Numbered from the stretch's first letter, positions 1 through 9,402 are shown. The stretch: 62,557 nucleotides of DNA from Muribaculaceae bacterium (GCA_017443765.1 JAFSYB010000101.1:1-62557), one strand, 5' to 3'. The notes: generated by a model from the letters alone, not told the origin. A program made the numbers and translations.

Positions 1-183
1 GTAAACAATCTTACCCTCAATGGGTTTGCTTTGACTAAGGTACATGATAGAAGTGCTGTATATTACAATATAGCACAAAAGTATAAAAAAGAATTGACAC
101 CGCAAAATCTTTTGGCATCAATCTTCAAAAAAAATTCAGAGACCCCAAACTGTCAAACTTGCGTGCGCATGGCGTGCGAATGA
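1..183 (+). CDS. Possible 3' end of an upstream gene (partial)
   Basis: The first frame is open from the first base to a TGA at 181-183, giving 60 residues that include a YYNIAQKYKKELTP stretch. I recognise no family. The stretch is clearly richer in A and T than everything after it, which could mean a gene of foreign origin or simply non-coding DNA. The start lies outside the window, so this is a tentative call. The 65 bases after it hold no gene. Confidence 0.25.
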   Translation, partial: VNNLTLNGFALTKVHDRSAVYYNIAQKYKKELTPQNLLASIFKKNSETPNCQTCVRMACE

Positions 184-248
184 CACACACAAGAGTTACA
201 CTCACCCCGCTGTGGCGAATGGATTTGCAAAAAAACGACTTCATTCCA

Positions 249-278
249 TTGCCAATTCAAAAATTGTGCGTACCTTTG
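249..278 (+). promoter_or_regulatory. Bacteroidetes-type promoter of rpsO
   Basis: A TTG (-33 box) at 249-251 is followed after 19 bases by TACCTTTG at 271-278, matching the -7 consensus TAnnTTTG. Transcription would start near 285, leaving a leader of about 30 nt. That is too short for the S15-binding leader structures known in other phyla. Confidence 0.75.
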
Positions 279-316
279 CAGTCGCAATTTTGCAACCACT
301 ATATTAATTTATCGTA

Positions 317-592
317 ATGTACTTAGATTCAGAGAAAAAGAAAGAGATCTTTGGAACGTACGGTGCCAGTAATACTGATACTGGGTCGCCCGAGGCTCAG
401 ATTGCATTATTCTCTTACCGTATTTCCCACTTGACCGAGCACTTGAAGGTCAACAAGAAAGATCATACGACTCAGCGTGCCTTGAAGAAGCTCGTGGGTA
501 AGCGCCGCAAATTGCTCGATTACCTGATTCGCAAGGACATCAACCGCTATCGTGCCCTGATTTCCAAGAAGGAGCTCGGTATTCGCAAGTGA
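317..592 (+). CDS. rpsO: 30S ribosomal protein S15
   Basis: Small-subunit ribosomal protein S15 binds 16S rRNA in the platform and helps assemble the 30S subunit with S6/S18. The 91-aa product is close to the family's usual 89 aa. It shows the family core: a GSPEAQIALFSYRISHLTEHL helix region, the HTTQRALKKLVGKRRKLLDYL region that contacts rRNA, and a basic C terminus. The gene stands alone, with its own promoter and a strong terminator. It converges on the FKBP gene downstream. Confidence 0.98.
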   Translation: MYLDSEKKKEIFGTYGASNTDTGSPEAQIALFSYRISHLTEHLKVNKKDHTTQRALKKLVGKRRKLLDYLIRKDINRYRALISKKELGIRK

Positions 593-620
593 TGCACGCA
601 TTCACAAAGCCGTACTAAAG

Positions 621-660
621 GCGGGGGGAATGGCTCAATGGTCAATTCCCCCCGCTTTTA
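621..660 (+). terminator. Intrinsic terminator of rpsO
   Basis: Arms 621-631 and 645-655 form a perfect 11-bp stem beginning GCGGGGGG, with a 13-base loop, followed by TTTTA. Confidence 0.9.
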
Positions 661-707
661 ATAGGATAGGGTAGCTTCATGCCATGCCCCCTTTGGGTTG
701 CTGCGCC

Positions 708-744
708 TTAAATTCGCCCAATTCGCGCAATTCGCATTGAGAAT
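708..744 (-). repeat. Solo boundary box of the R repeat family
   Basis: Reading on the minus strand, this 37-bp stretch has the same pattern of GAATT and GCGAATTTAA blocks as the boxes at 7253-7297, 7646-7686, 9669-9712 and 21504-21543, and the inverted one at 23194-23240. No R core with its hairpins follows here, so it is a degenerate solo copy. Confidence 0.6.
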
Positions 745-813
745 GCATTACCCCCACAAAGCGTTACCGAGCTTTTTCCTCGGCCCGGCGCAGGTGGGGT
801 GCACGCGCTGGGC

Positions 814-839
814 GCCGCCCCATGCTTGTTGGGGGCGGC
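814..839 (-). terminator. Possible terminator of the FKBP gene
   Basis: GCCGCCCC at 814-821 pairs with GGGGCGGC at 832-839, 15 bases past the FKBP stop codon. On the minus strand no clear T run follows, so this is a weak call. Confidence 0.35.
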
Positions 840-853
840 ACGAGGGGGAGGAC

Positions 854-1396
854 TCAGTGCGTCTCGTAGGCGTAGATGTCCACGAGCTTGATGTCGAACA
901 CCATGTTGGTGTAGGGCAGCACCACATCGCTCATTTTGTAGGAGCCGTAGCCCAGCGTGTAGGGCACCACCACGCGGCAGCTGTCGCCCACGTGCATGCG
1001 GGTGATGGCCACCGGCCACCCCTCGACGAGCGACGACGTGCTGAGCTGCACGCGGAAGATGCTGTCGGCTGGTGACGTGCGCAGGTAGCTCGAATCGAAC
1101 GGCGTGTCATCCTTGGTCATGCCGCGGTATTTCACATCCACCGTCGAGCTGAACAGAGGCCGGGCGTTGTTGCGGGTGGACATCGTGTCGTTGAACCAGT
1201 GCATGAGCACCTGGGCGCGCGGGTCCCACGCCGCCGTCACCGTCGTGTAGTACGAGGTGTTGCCCTGCTGCTGCGCAAACCACTCATCGTTGGCCTCGCG
1301 CCAGCTCTTGTACTCGTCCTCTACACTGTTGCCCAAGCAGCCCGTAAAAACCATTCCCAGCACGGCCGCCACGATGTAATACAATATCTGCTTCAT
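854..1396 (-). CDS. FKBP-type peptidyl-prolyl isomerase, lipoprotein
   Basis: Predicted cis-trans prolyl isomerase anchored as a lipoprotein, probably facing the periplasm or cell surface. The start at 1396 gives 180 aa beginning MKQILYYIV with a lipobox (VFTGC, acylated Cys about residue 20). A further ATG lies upstream but would put the signal peptide inside the protein. The C-terminal half carries the FKBP pattern: VDVKYRGM, a GWPVAITRMHVGDSCRVVVP segment (compare GW.eal..M..G....i.iP), the LGYG loop and a final strand (VFDIKLVDI). Most active-site aromatics of classical FKBPs are not obvious, so isomerase activity is inferred. Monocistronic, divergent from the macroglobulin gene. Confidence 0.85.
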   Translation of the reverse strand: MKQILYYIVAAVLGMVFTGCLGNSVEDEYKSWREANDEWFAQQQGNTSYYTTVTAAWDPRAQVLMHWFNDTMSTRNNARPLFSSTVDVKYRGMTKDDTPFDSSYLRTSPADSIFRVQLSTSSLVEGWPVAITRMHVGDSCRVVVPYTLGYGSYKMSDVVLPYTNMVFDIKLVDIYAYETH

Positions 1397-1429
1397 TAGA
1401 TGCGATTGACGTTTTGCGTTTGTGAAAGG

Positions 1430-1437
1430 CAAAATTA
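1430..1437 (-). promoter_or_regulatory. -7 box of the FKBP gene
   Basis: The minus strand reads TAATTTTG here, 33 bases ahead of the FKBP start. No -33 TTG lies at the ideal spacing. Confidence 0.5.
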
Positions 1438-1518
1438 CGCATAAAATCATTACGCAGCCCAAAATACTGATTTTTTAACGTGGTTGCGCCGTGTGAAGCC
1501 GAAAAAATCCGTTTTTGT

Positions 1519-1549
1519 TTTGCAATGCGACCAAGATGCACTATCTTTG
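1519..1549 (+). promoter_or_regulatory. Consensus promoter of the macroglobulin gene
   Basis: TTTG at 1519-1522, then exactly 19 bases, then TATCTTTG at 1542-1549: a full match to the Bacteroidetes sigma-A promoter. It is 30 bases upstream of the chosen ATG and supports that start over the longer reading frame, whose upstream ATG would precede the promoter. Confidence 0.85.
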
Positions 1550-1579
1550 CCGTTTGAAACCTCTAAAGCAGACCAAGCG

Positions 1580-4500
1580 ATGAAACGGATTGCGTTACTG
1601 GTGCTACTGGCACTGACCGTGTTGTGCGGCTGGAGCCGCGACAACGCACCCGACTTCAACTATCCCAAGCAAGTGACCAAGCAGGCCGAGGCCGACCTGA
1701 AGAAGGCTCTGGCCAGCGGCGATGGCCAGCTGGTGGTGGACGCCATCGTGCGCGCCTCGATTGCCGAGAGCCAGCTCTCGCGTGAGCACATGCGCGGCAT
1801 CATCGAGCGCATTGAGCGCACCGCCGGCAACGAGACCAACCCCGTCACACGCGCACTGCTCCGCCACTTCGAGGCGGTGGTGATGCACACCTACAGCAAG
1901 GCGTTCATTCCTTGGGACCGCCAGGGCGACGACGACCTTCGCGTCTACGACCCCGACCCCAAGGCCACCGAGCGCGACCCCTACGCCAAGTGGACCACCG
2001 ACCAGTTCCAGAACCGCATCGACGAGCTGGTGCGGCTGTCGCTGGCCGATTCCGCCGCCCTGTGCGCCTGCCCGGTGACCACACTGCCGCGAATCATCAC
2101 TGCCGACAAGCTCGGTGCATCCTACGTGCCCACCCTATACCAGTTCCTCGTCAAGGAGGGGCTGCCAATGGTGTCGGCGGGGCTGAAGAAGCAGCTCCGC
2201 AACAGCTGGGTGGCCTCCACGGCCGGAATCCCCGCCGCTAACGTGTGGACACGCAAGGAAATCATCGAGGAAGAGTACTCCTCGAGTTATTACCGCGACA
2301 AATACCTGGCCATCATTGCCGAGCACCCCGACAGCGAAATCAACGGCCTGCTGCTCGAAGACATGAGCGACGACCGCGACTACGCCCTGCTGCAAGACTA
2401 CGTGGCCCGATACCCGAAATCGGTCTACACCCCCGAGGTGCGCAACAACATTGCCTACATCGAGCGCAGCAGCGTGCGCCTGAGCCACGATGGACAGTGG
2501 AACTCCCGCGAACCCCTGCCCGTGCGCGTGAACGTGCGCAATGTGAACCATTTCAATGTTGATGTCTATCGCCTGAGCGACGCCCAGTGCTCGCCCGATT
2601 GGAAGGACCGACGCTACAAAATCGCCGACATGACCCGCGTGGCCACGCAGGAGGTGGCCGCACCAGGCACCGTGCCCTACGACACGGCCTTCAGCGTCAA
2701 CCTGGCTGCACCCACCTACGGAAAATATGTGGTTGTGCCGCGCTACACCAATGCCAAAGGCCAGACCACCACGCTCGTGGAGGTGGGCAAGAGCGATTTG
2801 CTCACCGTGTACGACCTCACCTCGTTTGCCGTGGCCGACAACGGCGGCGACAACCGCATCATCGTGGTCGACATGGCCACCGGCGCCCCGGTGGCCGGCG
2901 CCACCGTCACCAGCAAGGAGTGGACGGCCATCACCGGGCGCGACGGCACTGTGGCCGTCCCCGACAGCAAGGGATACGCCACCATGACCTACACCGTGAC
3001 GCGCGGCGCCGACCACTACGGACCCTCGGTCGACTTCCGACGGGTCGACAACCGCGAGGCTACCGCCAATGGCAGCCAGCTGTTCACCGACCTGGCCATC
3101 TACCGCCCGGGCGAGAAGCTGCACTTTGCCGGGGTGGTCTATATGACCGCCGTGGGCTCGCGACGCGTGATGCCCGATGTGGAGGTGGAGGTGACCTTTA
3201 GCGATGCCAACGATAAATCAATCGCCAGCCTCACGCTCACCACCGACCGCTATGGCCGTGTGGAAGGCACCTTCGACGTGCCCACCGACCGCCTGCTGGG
3301 CACCTACACCCTGCAACTGACGCCACACCTGAGCCGAATGAGGGTGACGGCCATCTCCCGCCACAGCGTGCAGGTGAGCGAGTACAAGACCCCCACGTTC
3401 CACGTCGACCTGGCGCAGACCGACATGGCTTACTTGCCGGGCGAGCCCATCACCGTGACCGGCACCGCACGCACCTACACCGACCTGCCCGTGGCCGATG
3501 CCGAGGTCAAGCTCTCGCTGCGCCAGCGCGAGTGGGACTGGTTGTGGTGGGGAGGACCGGTGCGCTACTACCGGCCCGCGCGACACTACAGCGACCAGGT
3601 GGCCGACACCACCGTGCGTACCGATGCCGACGGACGCTTCGCCGTCACCTTCGCACCCGAGCGCTTCTACGAAAACCAGCACCGCAGCTACTGCCACTAC
3701 ATCTACGACACCCACGTGCAGGTGACCAACGTGGGCGGCGAGAGCCAGCAGGCCGACGCCACCTTCCACATCGGCAGCAAGCGGGAACTCAACCTCGACG
3801 ACAGCTTCACCGACATCAACAACGCGCAGCCCGTGCGCGTGCCCGTGACCGTGAACTGCACCGACAGCACCATGATTTCCGAGCACCTCGACTGGGCCGT
3901 GTGCCGTAGCTACAGCGACACCGTGGCCTCGGGTACCATGCCGGTGGCCAACCCCGTGATTGACCTCACGGCACTGCCCTCGGGCGAGTACACGCTGCGC
4001 GTGGCTTTCCCCGAATGGCAGTCCTACAACGAGCGCCGCAGCACCACCATCAGGCTCTACCGCCGCAGCGACGCCGAGGCCCCGGTGAAAGATTCCCCCC
4101 TGTGGGTGGCCACCGACGGCTACCACATCGACGACCGCAACGTGGCGCACGTCACCCTGGGCGCCAGCGTGGACCGGGCGCACGTCTACTATGTGGCCTA
4201 CGGCCGCGAGAAGGTGCTGGGACAGGGCTGGCTCGACCTCAAGCGCGGCATCACCGAGTTCACCTTCCAGGTGCCCAATGTGGCCCACGAGAAGCTCAGC
4301 GTGCATTTCACCACCATGTGCCGCTCGCAGTTCCACACCGCGCAGGTGGAGATGACCTCGCCGGTCAACGCACGGCCGCTGCAGGTGAAGGCCTCGGCCT
4401 TCCGCGACCGCCTCACACCGGGCAAGCCCGAGCGATGGCAGCTGCAACTGCTGGGCAACGGCAACAAGCCCCAGCAGGGCGCGATGATGCTCGAGATGAT

Positions 4501-7132
4501 TGACCGCGCCATACACGACTTGCAGGACAACACCTGGAGCTTCGCACCCGGCTTCCTGAGCTGCACGCCCATGCTCACTTGGCGCATGCGCTTCGACTCC
4601 TCGCGCCAGAACGGCACCTCGTGGCAAGCCGACCGCCTGAACTCCAAAAGCGACTACGCCGAGCCGGAGTTTATCAAATACGACACCCAGCTGTGGGAGG
4701 GCTGCGCCTTCCAGTACCACTACCTCGACCGCTTGGGAGCCGGTGCGGCGGTGTATGAATCGCGTGCCGCCATACGCCCCATGGCTAAAGGGGTCGAGGT
4801 CGAGGAGATGGCCGTCGAGGCCGAGGCCGACGACAACGGCGGCCAGCCCGATGTGGACATGGGCCGCCTCGACCAGGTGCAGCTGCGGCTGGCCGATGTG
4901 AAGACCGCGCTGTGGCAACCCCTGCTCGTGAGCGACGAGCAAGGCAACATCACCCTGGAGTTCAACGCGCCCGACTTCAACACCACCTGGCTGGTGCAGG
5001 CCCTGGCCTTCACCGGCGAGCTGAGCACGGCCAAGTGGACCCAGAATGTGCTCACCCGCAAGCCCATCATGGTCAAGCCCTCGCTGCCGCGCTTTGTGCG
5101 CCAGGGCGACCAGGTGGCGCTCACGGCCACACTCCAGAATGCCACCGACCTCAGCCAGCAGTGCGATGCCATCGTCGAGCTGTTCGACCCGCGCACCATG
5201 GCCGTCTATGCCACGCGCACCTTCAAGCCCACGCTGGACGCGCAGGCCACCCAGGCCCTGACCATCGACTGGACCGTGCCCGACACCATCCCCTTTGTGG
5301 GCTTCCGCGTGCGTGCCGCCAATGCCGACTTCAGCGACGGCGAGCAGACCATGCTCCCCGTCCTCACCGCCATCTCGCCCATTGTGGAGACGCTGCCGTT
5401 CTTCATCAACGCCGACCAGCCCTCGTTTGCCGCCACGCTGCCCGCCACGCCGCAGCAGGCACGCTACACGCTCGAATACTGCGACAACCCCGTGTGGTAC
5501 ACCGTCACCGCACTGCCCAGCGTGGCCAGCGACAACAGCCACGTGGCCACCAGCATCGCGCACACGCTCTACGCCGTGGATGTGGCTCAGGGCGTGGCAC
5601 AGGCGCAGCCCATCATCGCCGAGGCGGTGCGCTACTGGCAGGAGAACTGCCAGGATTCAACGCTTGTGTCGGCCCTGAGCCGCAACAGCGACCTGAAGAT
5701 TGGCAACCTTGTGGCCTCGCCGTGGCTTCGCGACAGCGAGCGGCAAACCCTGCAGATGCAGCAGCTGGCCACTTTCCTCGACCCCGAGGCCGCCCGCAAC
5801 GAGCACGACCGACTGGTCAACGCCCTCGCTGACCTGCAAATGCCCGACGGCGGCTTCACCTGGTACCGATACAGCGGCTGCGAATCGTCGCTCTGGACCA
5901 CCGGACAAGTGCTGGAGCTGATTGGCGAAATCGGCCAGTTAGGATACCTGCCGCACGACGACCGCTTCAACGAGATGGTGAACCGCGCGCTTGCCTACTA
6001 CGACAACGCCTATGTGGCCGAGGCCAAGAAAAAGGAGAACAAGAAAGCCGTGTTCTCGACCTACGCCTACGTGCGCTCGCTCTTCCCCGACGTGCCGCTG
6101 GGCAAGGCCGCCGGCAAGCTGATGAGGAAAACGCTCAAGACCATGGGCAAGGACTGGAAAAAGCAGCACCTCTCGCTCGGCGAGAAAGCGTTCTACGCCC
6201 TCGCGCTCGAGCGCGGCGCAATGCACAAGCAGGCACTGCCTCTCGTGCAGTCAATCCGCGAGTTCGCGCTCACCGACCCCGTGCGCGGAATGTACTGGGA
6301 CAGCTACCAGAGCCGCGGCTGGTACACGCCGTCGCAGGTGGCCGTCACCAGCACCGTGCTGCAAGCCCTGCACGCCATCGACCCCAAGACCGACGAGCTC
6401 GACCTGGTGCACAAGTGGATGCTCCTGAGCAAGCAGACCACCGACTGGGGTGGCGGCAGTCTGGCCGCCGATGCCACCTTTGCCCTGCTCTCCACGGGCA
6501 GCCAGTGGCTCGACCGCGCACACAACCCCGTCATCACCCTCGACGGCCAGCCCGTCGGCATGGACCGTTTCGATGCCTACATGGGCTACTGCCGCAAGTC
6601 GGTCGAGGCCCACAGCGGCAGCCGGCTCACCATCGAGCGCAGCGGTGCCAGCCCGGCGTGGGGCGCGGTCTATTGGCAGTACAGCCAGCCCATGAGCGAG
6701 GTGCAGCCCGCCGCCACCCACGACATCAGCATCCACAAGGACGTGTATGTGCTCACGCCAAGCGGCAAGCCTCACGAGGGTGAGCTGCGCGTGGGCGACA
6801 AGGTGCAGGTGCGCCTCACCGTCACCTGCGACCGCGACATGGACTACCTCACGCTCGTGGACGAGCGTGCCTCGTGCTTCGAGCCGGTGGACCGCACCAG
6901 CGGCTACCGCTTTAGCGATGGGGTGGGGCAGTACCGCGAAACACGCGATGCCGGCACCAACATCTTCATCCGCCACCTCGCAAAGGGTACCCACGTGATA
7001 ACCTACGACGTGTTTGCCACCGCCCCTGGGCGCTTCAGCAGCGGCGTGGCCACCATCCAGTGCCAGCAGGCCCCCGAGGCCACCGCCCACAGCGAGGGCA
7101 ACATCCTCTACGTCTACCCACCCGCTGAATAA
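1580..7132 (+). CDS. Alpha-2-macroglobulin family protein, thioester-less
   Basis: A secreted 1850-aa protein (signal peptide MKRIALLVLLALTVLCGWS) of the bacterial alpha-2-macroglobulin family. These proteins are thought to trap proteases in the periplasm. Visible landmarks: an MG2-like motif (TDLAIYRPGEKLHF) near residue 505; the A2M domain around 1110 (ALWQPLLVSDEQGNITLEF, then APDFNTTWLVQALAF); a helical TED-like region around 1340-1660 with MPDGGFTWY and SLWTTGQVLELIGEIG; and a C-terminal bMG10-like domain from about 1720 (VYVLTPSGKPHEGELRVGDKV). No CxEQ thioester motif is seen in the TED region, so covalent trapping is not expected; many Bacteroidetes homologues likewise lack it. It has its own promoter and appears monocistronic. 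Confidence 0.9.
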   Translation: MKRIALLVLLALTVLCGWSRDNAPDFNYPKQVTKQAEADLKKALASGDGQLVVDAIVRASIAESQLSREHMRGIIERIERTAGNETNPVTRALLRHFEAVVMHTYSKAFIPWDRQGDDDLRVYDPDPKATERDPYAKWTTDQFQNRIDELVRLSLADSAALCACPVTTLPRIITADKLGASYVPTLYQFLVKEGLPMVSAGLKKQLRNSWVASTAGIPAANVWTRKEIIEEEYSSSYYRDKYLAIIAEHPDSEINGLLLEDMSDDRDYALLQDYVARYPKSVYTPEVRNNIAYIERSSVRLSHDGQWNSREPLPVRVNVRNVNHFNVDVYRLSDAQCSPDWKDRRYKIADMTRVATQEVAAPGTVPYDTAFSVNLAAPTYGKYVVVPRYTNAKGQTTTLVEVGKSDLLTVYDLTSFAVADNGGDNRIIVVDMATGAPVAGATVTSKEWTAITGRDGTVAVPDSKGYATMTYTVTRGADHYGPSVDFRRVDNREATANGSQLFTDLAIYRPGEKLHFAGVVYMTAVGSRRVMPDVEVEVTFSDANDKSIASLTLTTDRYGRVEGTFDVPTDRLLGTYTLQLTPHLSRMRVTAISRHSVQVSEYKTPTFHVDLAQTDMAYLPGEPITVTGTARTYTDLPVADAEVKLSLRQREWDWLWWGGPVRYYRPARHYSDQVADTTVRTDADGRFAVTFAPERFYENQHRSYCHYIYDTHVQVTNVGGESQQADATFHIGSKRELNLDDSFTDINNAQPVRVPVTVNCTDSTMISEHLDWAVCRSYSDTVASGTMPVANPVIDLTALPSGEYTLRVAFPEWQSYNERRSTTIRLYRRSDAEAPVKDSPLWVATDGYHIDDRNVAHVTLGASVDRAHVYYVAYGREKVLGQGWLDLKRGITEFTFQVPNVAHEKLSVHFTTMCRSQFHTAQVEMTSPVNARPLQVKASAFRDRLTPGKPERWQLQLLGNGNKPQQGAMMLEMIDRAIHDLQDNTWSFAPGFLSCTPMLTWRMRFDSSRQNGTSWQADRLNSKSDYAEPEFIKYDTQLWEGCAFQYHYLDRLGAGAAVYESRAAIRPMAKGVEVEEMAVEAEADDNGGQPDVDMGRLDQVQLRLADVKTALWQPLLVSDEQGNITLEFNAPDFNTTWLVQALAFTGELSTAKWTQNVLTRKPIMVKPSLPRFVRQGDQVALTATLQNATDLSQQCDAIVELFDPRTMAVYATRTFKPTLDAQATQALTIDWTVPDTIPFVGFRVRAANADFSDGEQTMLPVLTAISPIVETLPFFINADQPSFAATLPATPQQARYTLEYCDNPVWYTVTALPSVASDNSHVATSIAHTLYAVDVAQGVAQAQPIIAEAVRYWQENCQDSTLVSALSRNSDLKIGNLVASPWLRDSERQTLQMQQLATFLDPEAARNEHDRLVNALADLQMPDGGFTWYRYSGCESSLWTTGQVLELIGEIGQLGYLPHDDRFNEMVNRALAYYDNAYVAEAKKKENKKAVFSTYAYVRSLFPDVPLGKAAGKLMRKTLKTMGKDWKKQHLSLGEKAFYALALERGAMHKQALPLVQSIREFALTDPVRGMYWDSYQSRGWYTPSQVAVTSTVLQALHAIDPKTDELDLVHKWMLLSKQTTDWGGGSLAADATFALLSTGSQWLDRAHNPVITLDGQPVGMDRFDAYMGYCRKSVEAHSGSRLTIERSGASPAWGAVYWQYSQPMSEVQPAATHDISIHKDVYVLTPSGKPHEGELRVGDKVQVRLTVTCDRDMDYLTLVDERASCFEPVDRTSGYRFSDGVGQYRETRDAGTNIFIRHLAKGTHVITYDVFATAPGRFSSGVATIQCQQAPEATAHSEGNILYVYPPAE

Positions 7133-7252
7133 CCACCACCGGGAGATTGGCACACACAATGCCTTTAGAGATGTAGGGTATAGTTGGCGCAGTCTACGTC
7201 AAAGCCGCAGGGTGCGCCTCGAAGAGGGCCAACTAAGCGTCGCAGGGTGCGG

Positions 7253-7645
7253 GTGATTCATACTCAATGCGAATTGCACGAATTAGGCGAATTTAAGTTA
7301 AGCCCCCCATGCTATCCGTTATAGAGTCCCAAAAACCGTGTGTAAAATCTTGAGTAGGCCGCCCCATCGCCGACAGGCGATAACCACTGTGAAAACCCCA
7401 CCATGACAGGAGCGCAGCGACTGAATGGTGGGGAAGCGGATAAGGTGTGCCGGTGTTCCTCGGCGAGGAACACCATGCTGTATAAGCAGCACCGGGAGCA
7501 GTGTGCGTCAAAGCCGCCCTGCCCGCCCGGTGAACCGCAGGCCGTAGGTCTGCATGAGGCCGGGGGGCTCAAAGTGAAAGAAACCCCACGGCGCATACAT
7601 CGAAGATGTGTGTGGCGTGGGGTAAGCGACGTAGAGTGCGGGTGA
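7253..7645 (+). repeat. R element, full copy A
   Basis: A roughly 390-bp non-coding repeat that runs from one boundary box (7253-7297) to the next (from 7646). The core has four main hairpins: H1 at 7366-7381 (ATCGCC-GACA-GGCGAT), H2 at 7396-7433 (9-bp stem CCCCACCAT), H3 at 7537-7553, and H4 at 7584-7622 (17 of 18 positions paired, loop GAA). A further near-perfect palindrome lies just after H2 (GGTGTTCCTC-GGC-GAGGAACACC). Related copies lie at 9403-9720 and, inverted, at 22800-23240. The 120 bases before it (7133-7252) contain no gene but share a GCCTCGAAGAGGGCCAACT segment with the far side of the inverted copy. Confidence 0.85.
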
Positions 7646-7775
7646 TTCTCAATGCGAATTGCACGAATTAGGGCGAATTTAAGTTAAGCCACCCATGCTA
7701 TCCGTTATAGAACCCCAAAAACCGTGTGTGAAATCTTGTGTAGGCTGCCCCATCGCCTGTCGGCGATAGAGAGCA
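7646..7775 (+). repeat. R element, 5' part (copy A'), abutting the ATPase gene
   Basis: A second boundary box starts directly after copy A and is followed by the first part of an R core, up to and including hairpin H1 (7752-7767). The similarity stops at about 7768, eight bases from the stop codon of the ATPase gene. The H1 loop reads TGTC here instead of GACA, so the hairpin is flipped relative to copies A, B and C. Confidence 0.8.
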
Positions 7776-9215
7776 TCATTGCGCGAACAGTGCGTTCAGC
7801 GTCACCACGTTTTGGAACACGCTGCTGTATTGATTTTGCTTCAGGCCGAATGTGGTGACAAGCACAGGGTGAATGGCAGTGCGGATTTTGTTCACCTCCC
7901 GGAATGTGCGCACGCGTCGCTCGATGTCGTCGTAATCCTTTTTTTTCATCACGTAGTCACTCTCGTAGAATTTCATCTCGCACACGTTCACCACTTTGTC
8001 GGAGCGTTTGATGATCAGGTCTATCTGTGCCTTTTGTTCGGCACTTGGTGGTGTGGTCCACGAAAACACGCTGGTGATGACGCCCGCAATGCCCAATGCC
8101 TGTTCGATTTGCCGGTGGTGGTTCAGGCACAGTTGCTCAAAGGCCACACCCGCCCAGGCGGCGTGCCGCGGGGTACCTATCTGGTATTGCCAAAAAGCCT
8201 TGTCGGTCTTCTCGTGTTTGCTGATGAATTTGAAATAGAACAGCGAGAATGGGTCGGTGAGTTGGTAAATGCTCAATCTCGACTTGCTGCCGTAGCTGCA
8301 ATAGCGGCGTATGAAGTCGCAATCGGTGAGGTCTTGCAGTATGGTGGTGAAGGCACCGTTGCTCTCGAGCTTGGTGGCTTTGAGTAATTCCTCTCTCGTC
8401 AATCCTTTGTTCTTGGAACTCAAGGCCTCAATCACGCTGATATAGTGGTCCGATTTGTCGAACAGCGAGGCATACAAGGCGTTGAACTCGTCATCGAGCC
8501 GTCCTTTGTCGGCAAAGAACATTTCATCTACGTTTTGCGCCAGGCAGGCTCCCGGGCGAATGTTTTTCAAATAGAACGGAATGCCGCCCATAATCATGTA
8601 ACACTCGGCAATCTCCTTGTCTTCCATGAGAATGTTGCGACTGTGAAGATATGCCTTACATTCTGCCAAGGTAAAGGGGCGGATATACAACTTTTGTGTG
8701 ACGCGGTTGTGCAGACCACCCCTGTTTTTCAAGATTTTCTTGGTCATCCACGAGGTCGCCGACCCACATACGATTAAAACCAGGTCGCTTTGGGTCACCC
8801 CCCAATCATTCCAAAAATGCTCCAGTGCCGAAACCAGGTTCCCCGCTCTTGAATCCATCCATGGCAGTTCGTCGATAAACACCACGCGTTTTCCGGCATG
8901 ATGATTGTGTGCCAGCAATTCCCGCAGCTTGTCGAAAGCCTCATACCAAGTGCGCGGACGCGTGAATTTTTGGCCATTGCCGTATCTGTTGAGCGAACTG
9001 CCGAAATTGGATAGCTGCTCGCGTTTGCTTTTCTTGGCAAGTCCGGTCAACTTGAACGTATAGGTGTCGTTGAAGAACGTGTTGACCAAAAACGTCTTGC
9101 CAACGCGCCGCCGACCATAAACCACCACAAACTCGGCTTCTTTCGAGGCCATAATGCGCTCAAGGTGCTGAATCTCAGCCTTGCGTCCCACCAATATGTC
9201 TTGCGATTGCTCCAT
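7776..9215 (-). CDS. AAA ATPase with DUF234-type C-terminal domain
   Basis: A 479-aa ATP-binding protein of the archaeal-ATPase/DUF234 group. It has an N-terminal P-loop ATPase with Walker A GRRRVGKT (residues 34-41), Walker B VVFIDELPW (about 111-119) and a sensor-like strand LVLIVCGSATSWM. A winged-helix-like middle follows (GLTREELLKATKLESNGAFTTIL). The C-terminal DUF234 part holds a KAQIDLIIKRSDKVVNVCEMKFYES stretch, which resembles a PD-(D/E)xK nuclease core (D...E.K). The cellular role of the family is not established; paralogues are common in Bacteroidales. The gene has its own promoter and sits between two parts of an R element, which suggests mobility. No partner gene is adjacent. 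Confidence 0.85.
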   Translation of the reverse strand: MEQSQDILVGRKAEIQHLERIMASKEAEFVVVYGRRRVGKTFLVNTFFNDTYTFKLTGLAKKSKREQLSNFGSSLNRYGNGQKFTRPRTWYEAFDKLRELLAHNHHAGKRVVFIDELPWMDSRAGNLVSALEHFWNDWGVTQSDLVLIVCGSATSWMTKKILKNRGGLHNRVTQKLYIRPFTLAECKAYLHSRNILMEDKEIAECYMIMGGIPFYLKNIRPGACLAQNVDEMFFADKGRLDDEFNALYASLFDKSDHYISVIEALSSKNKGLTREELLKATKLESNGAFTTILQDLTDCDFIRRYCSYGSKSRLSIYQLTDPFSLFYFKFISKHEKTDKAFWQYQIGTPRHAAWAGVAFEQLCLNHHRQIEQALGIAGVITSVFSWTTPPSAEQKAQIDLIIKRSDKVVNVCEMKFYESDYVMKKKDYDDIERRVRTFREVNKIRTAIHPVLVTTFGLKQNQYSSVFQNVVTLNALFAQ

Positions 9216-9238
9216 ACCATTGTGCTTCTGTCACGATG

Positions 9239-9269
9239 CAAAGGTACATCAAATCGTTGAGCTGACAAA
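9239..9269 (-). promoter_or_regulatory. Consensus promoter of the DUF234 ATPase gene
   Basis: On the minus strand TTTG (9266-9269) is followed by exactly 19 bases and TACCTTTG (9239-9246), 24 bases ahead of the ATG. The promoter travels with the gene inside the interrupted R element. Confidence 0.85.
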
Positions 9270-9275
9270 AAAAAT

Positions 9276-9335
9276 CTGCAAACTTTGCAGCCAAAAGTCG
9301 ATATTTTTCCATAGCTTTGGCTGCAAAGTTTGCAG
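9276..9335. repeat. 60-bp palindrome P, copy 1
   Basis: Arms 9276-9295 and 9316-9335 are perfect 20-bp inverted repeats, and each arm contains the smaller palindrome CTGCAAACTTTGCAG. The spacer contains ATATTTTTCCATAG. A second copy is at 22722-22781. Both are followed, in the same relative orientation, by a related stretch ending in GTGTGGCTGAATTGG. Confidence 0.85.
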
Positions 9336-9402
9336 TTTTCACATCCAAGCACCATCTCACTGTGTGGCTGAATTGGCCAAATTGAGCTAATGGGGCACTT
9401 GC

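Noticed and set aside
284..316. S15 autoregulatory leader
   Set aside because: The promoter position leaves only about 30 nt before the ATG, too short for a known S15-binding fold.
3218..5563. Long open frame (781 codons) on the minus strand
   Set aside because: It lies entirely inside the macroglobulin gene. Its translation is a biased mix of Gly, Val, His and Ala with no family resemblance, as expected for the antisense of GC-rich codons.
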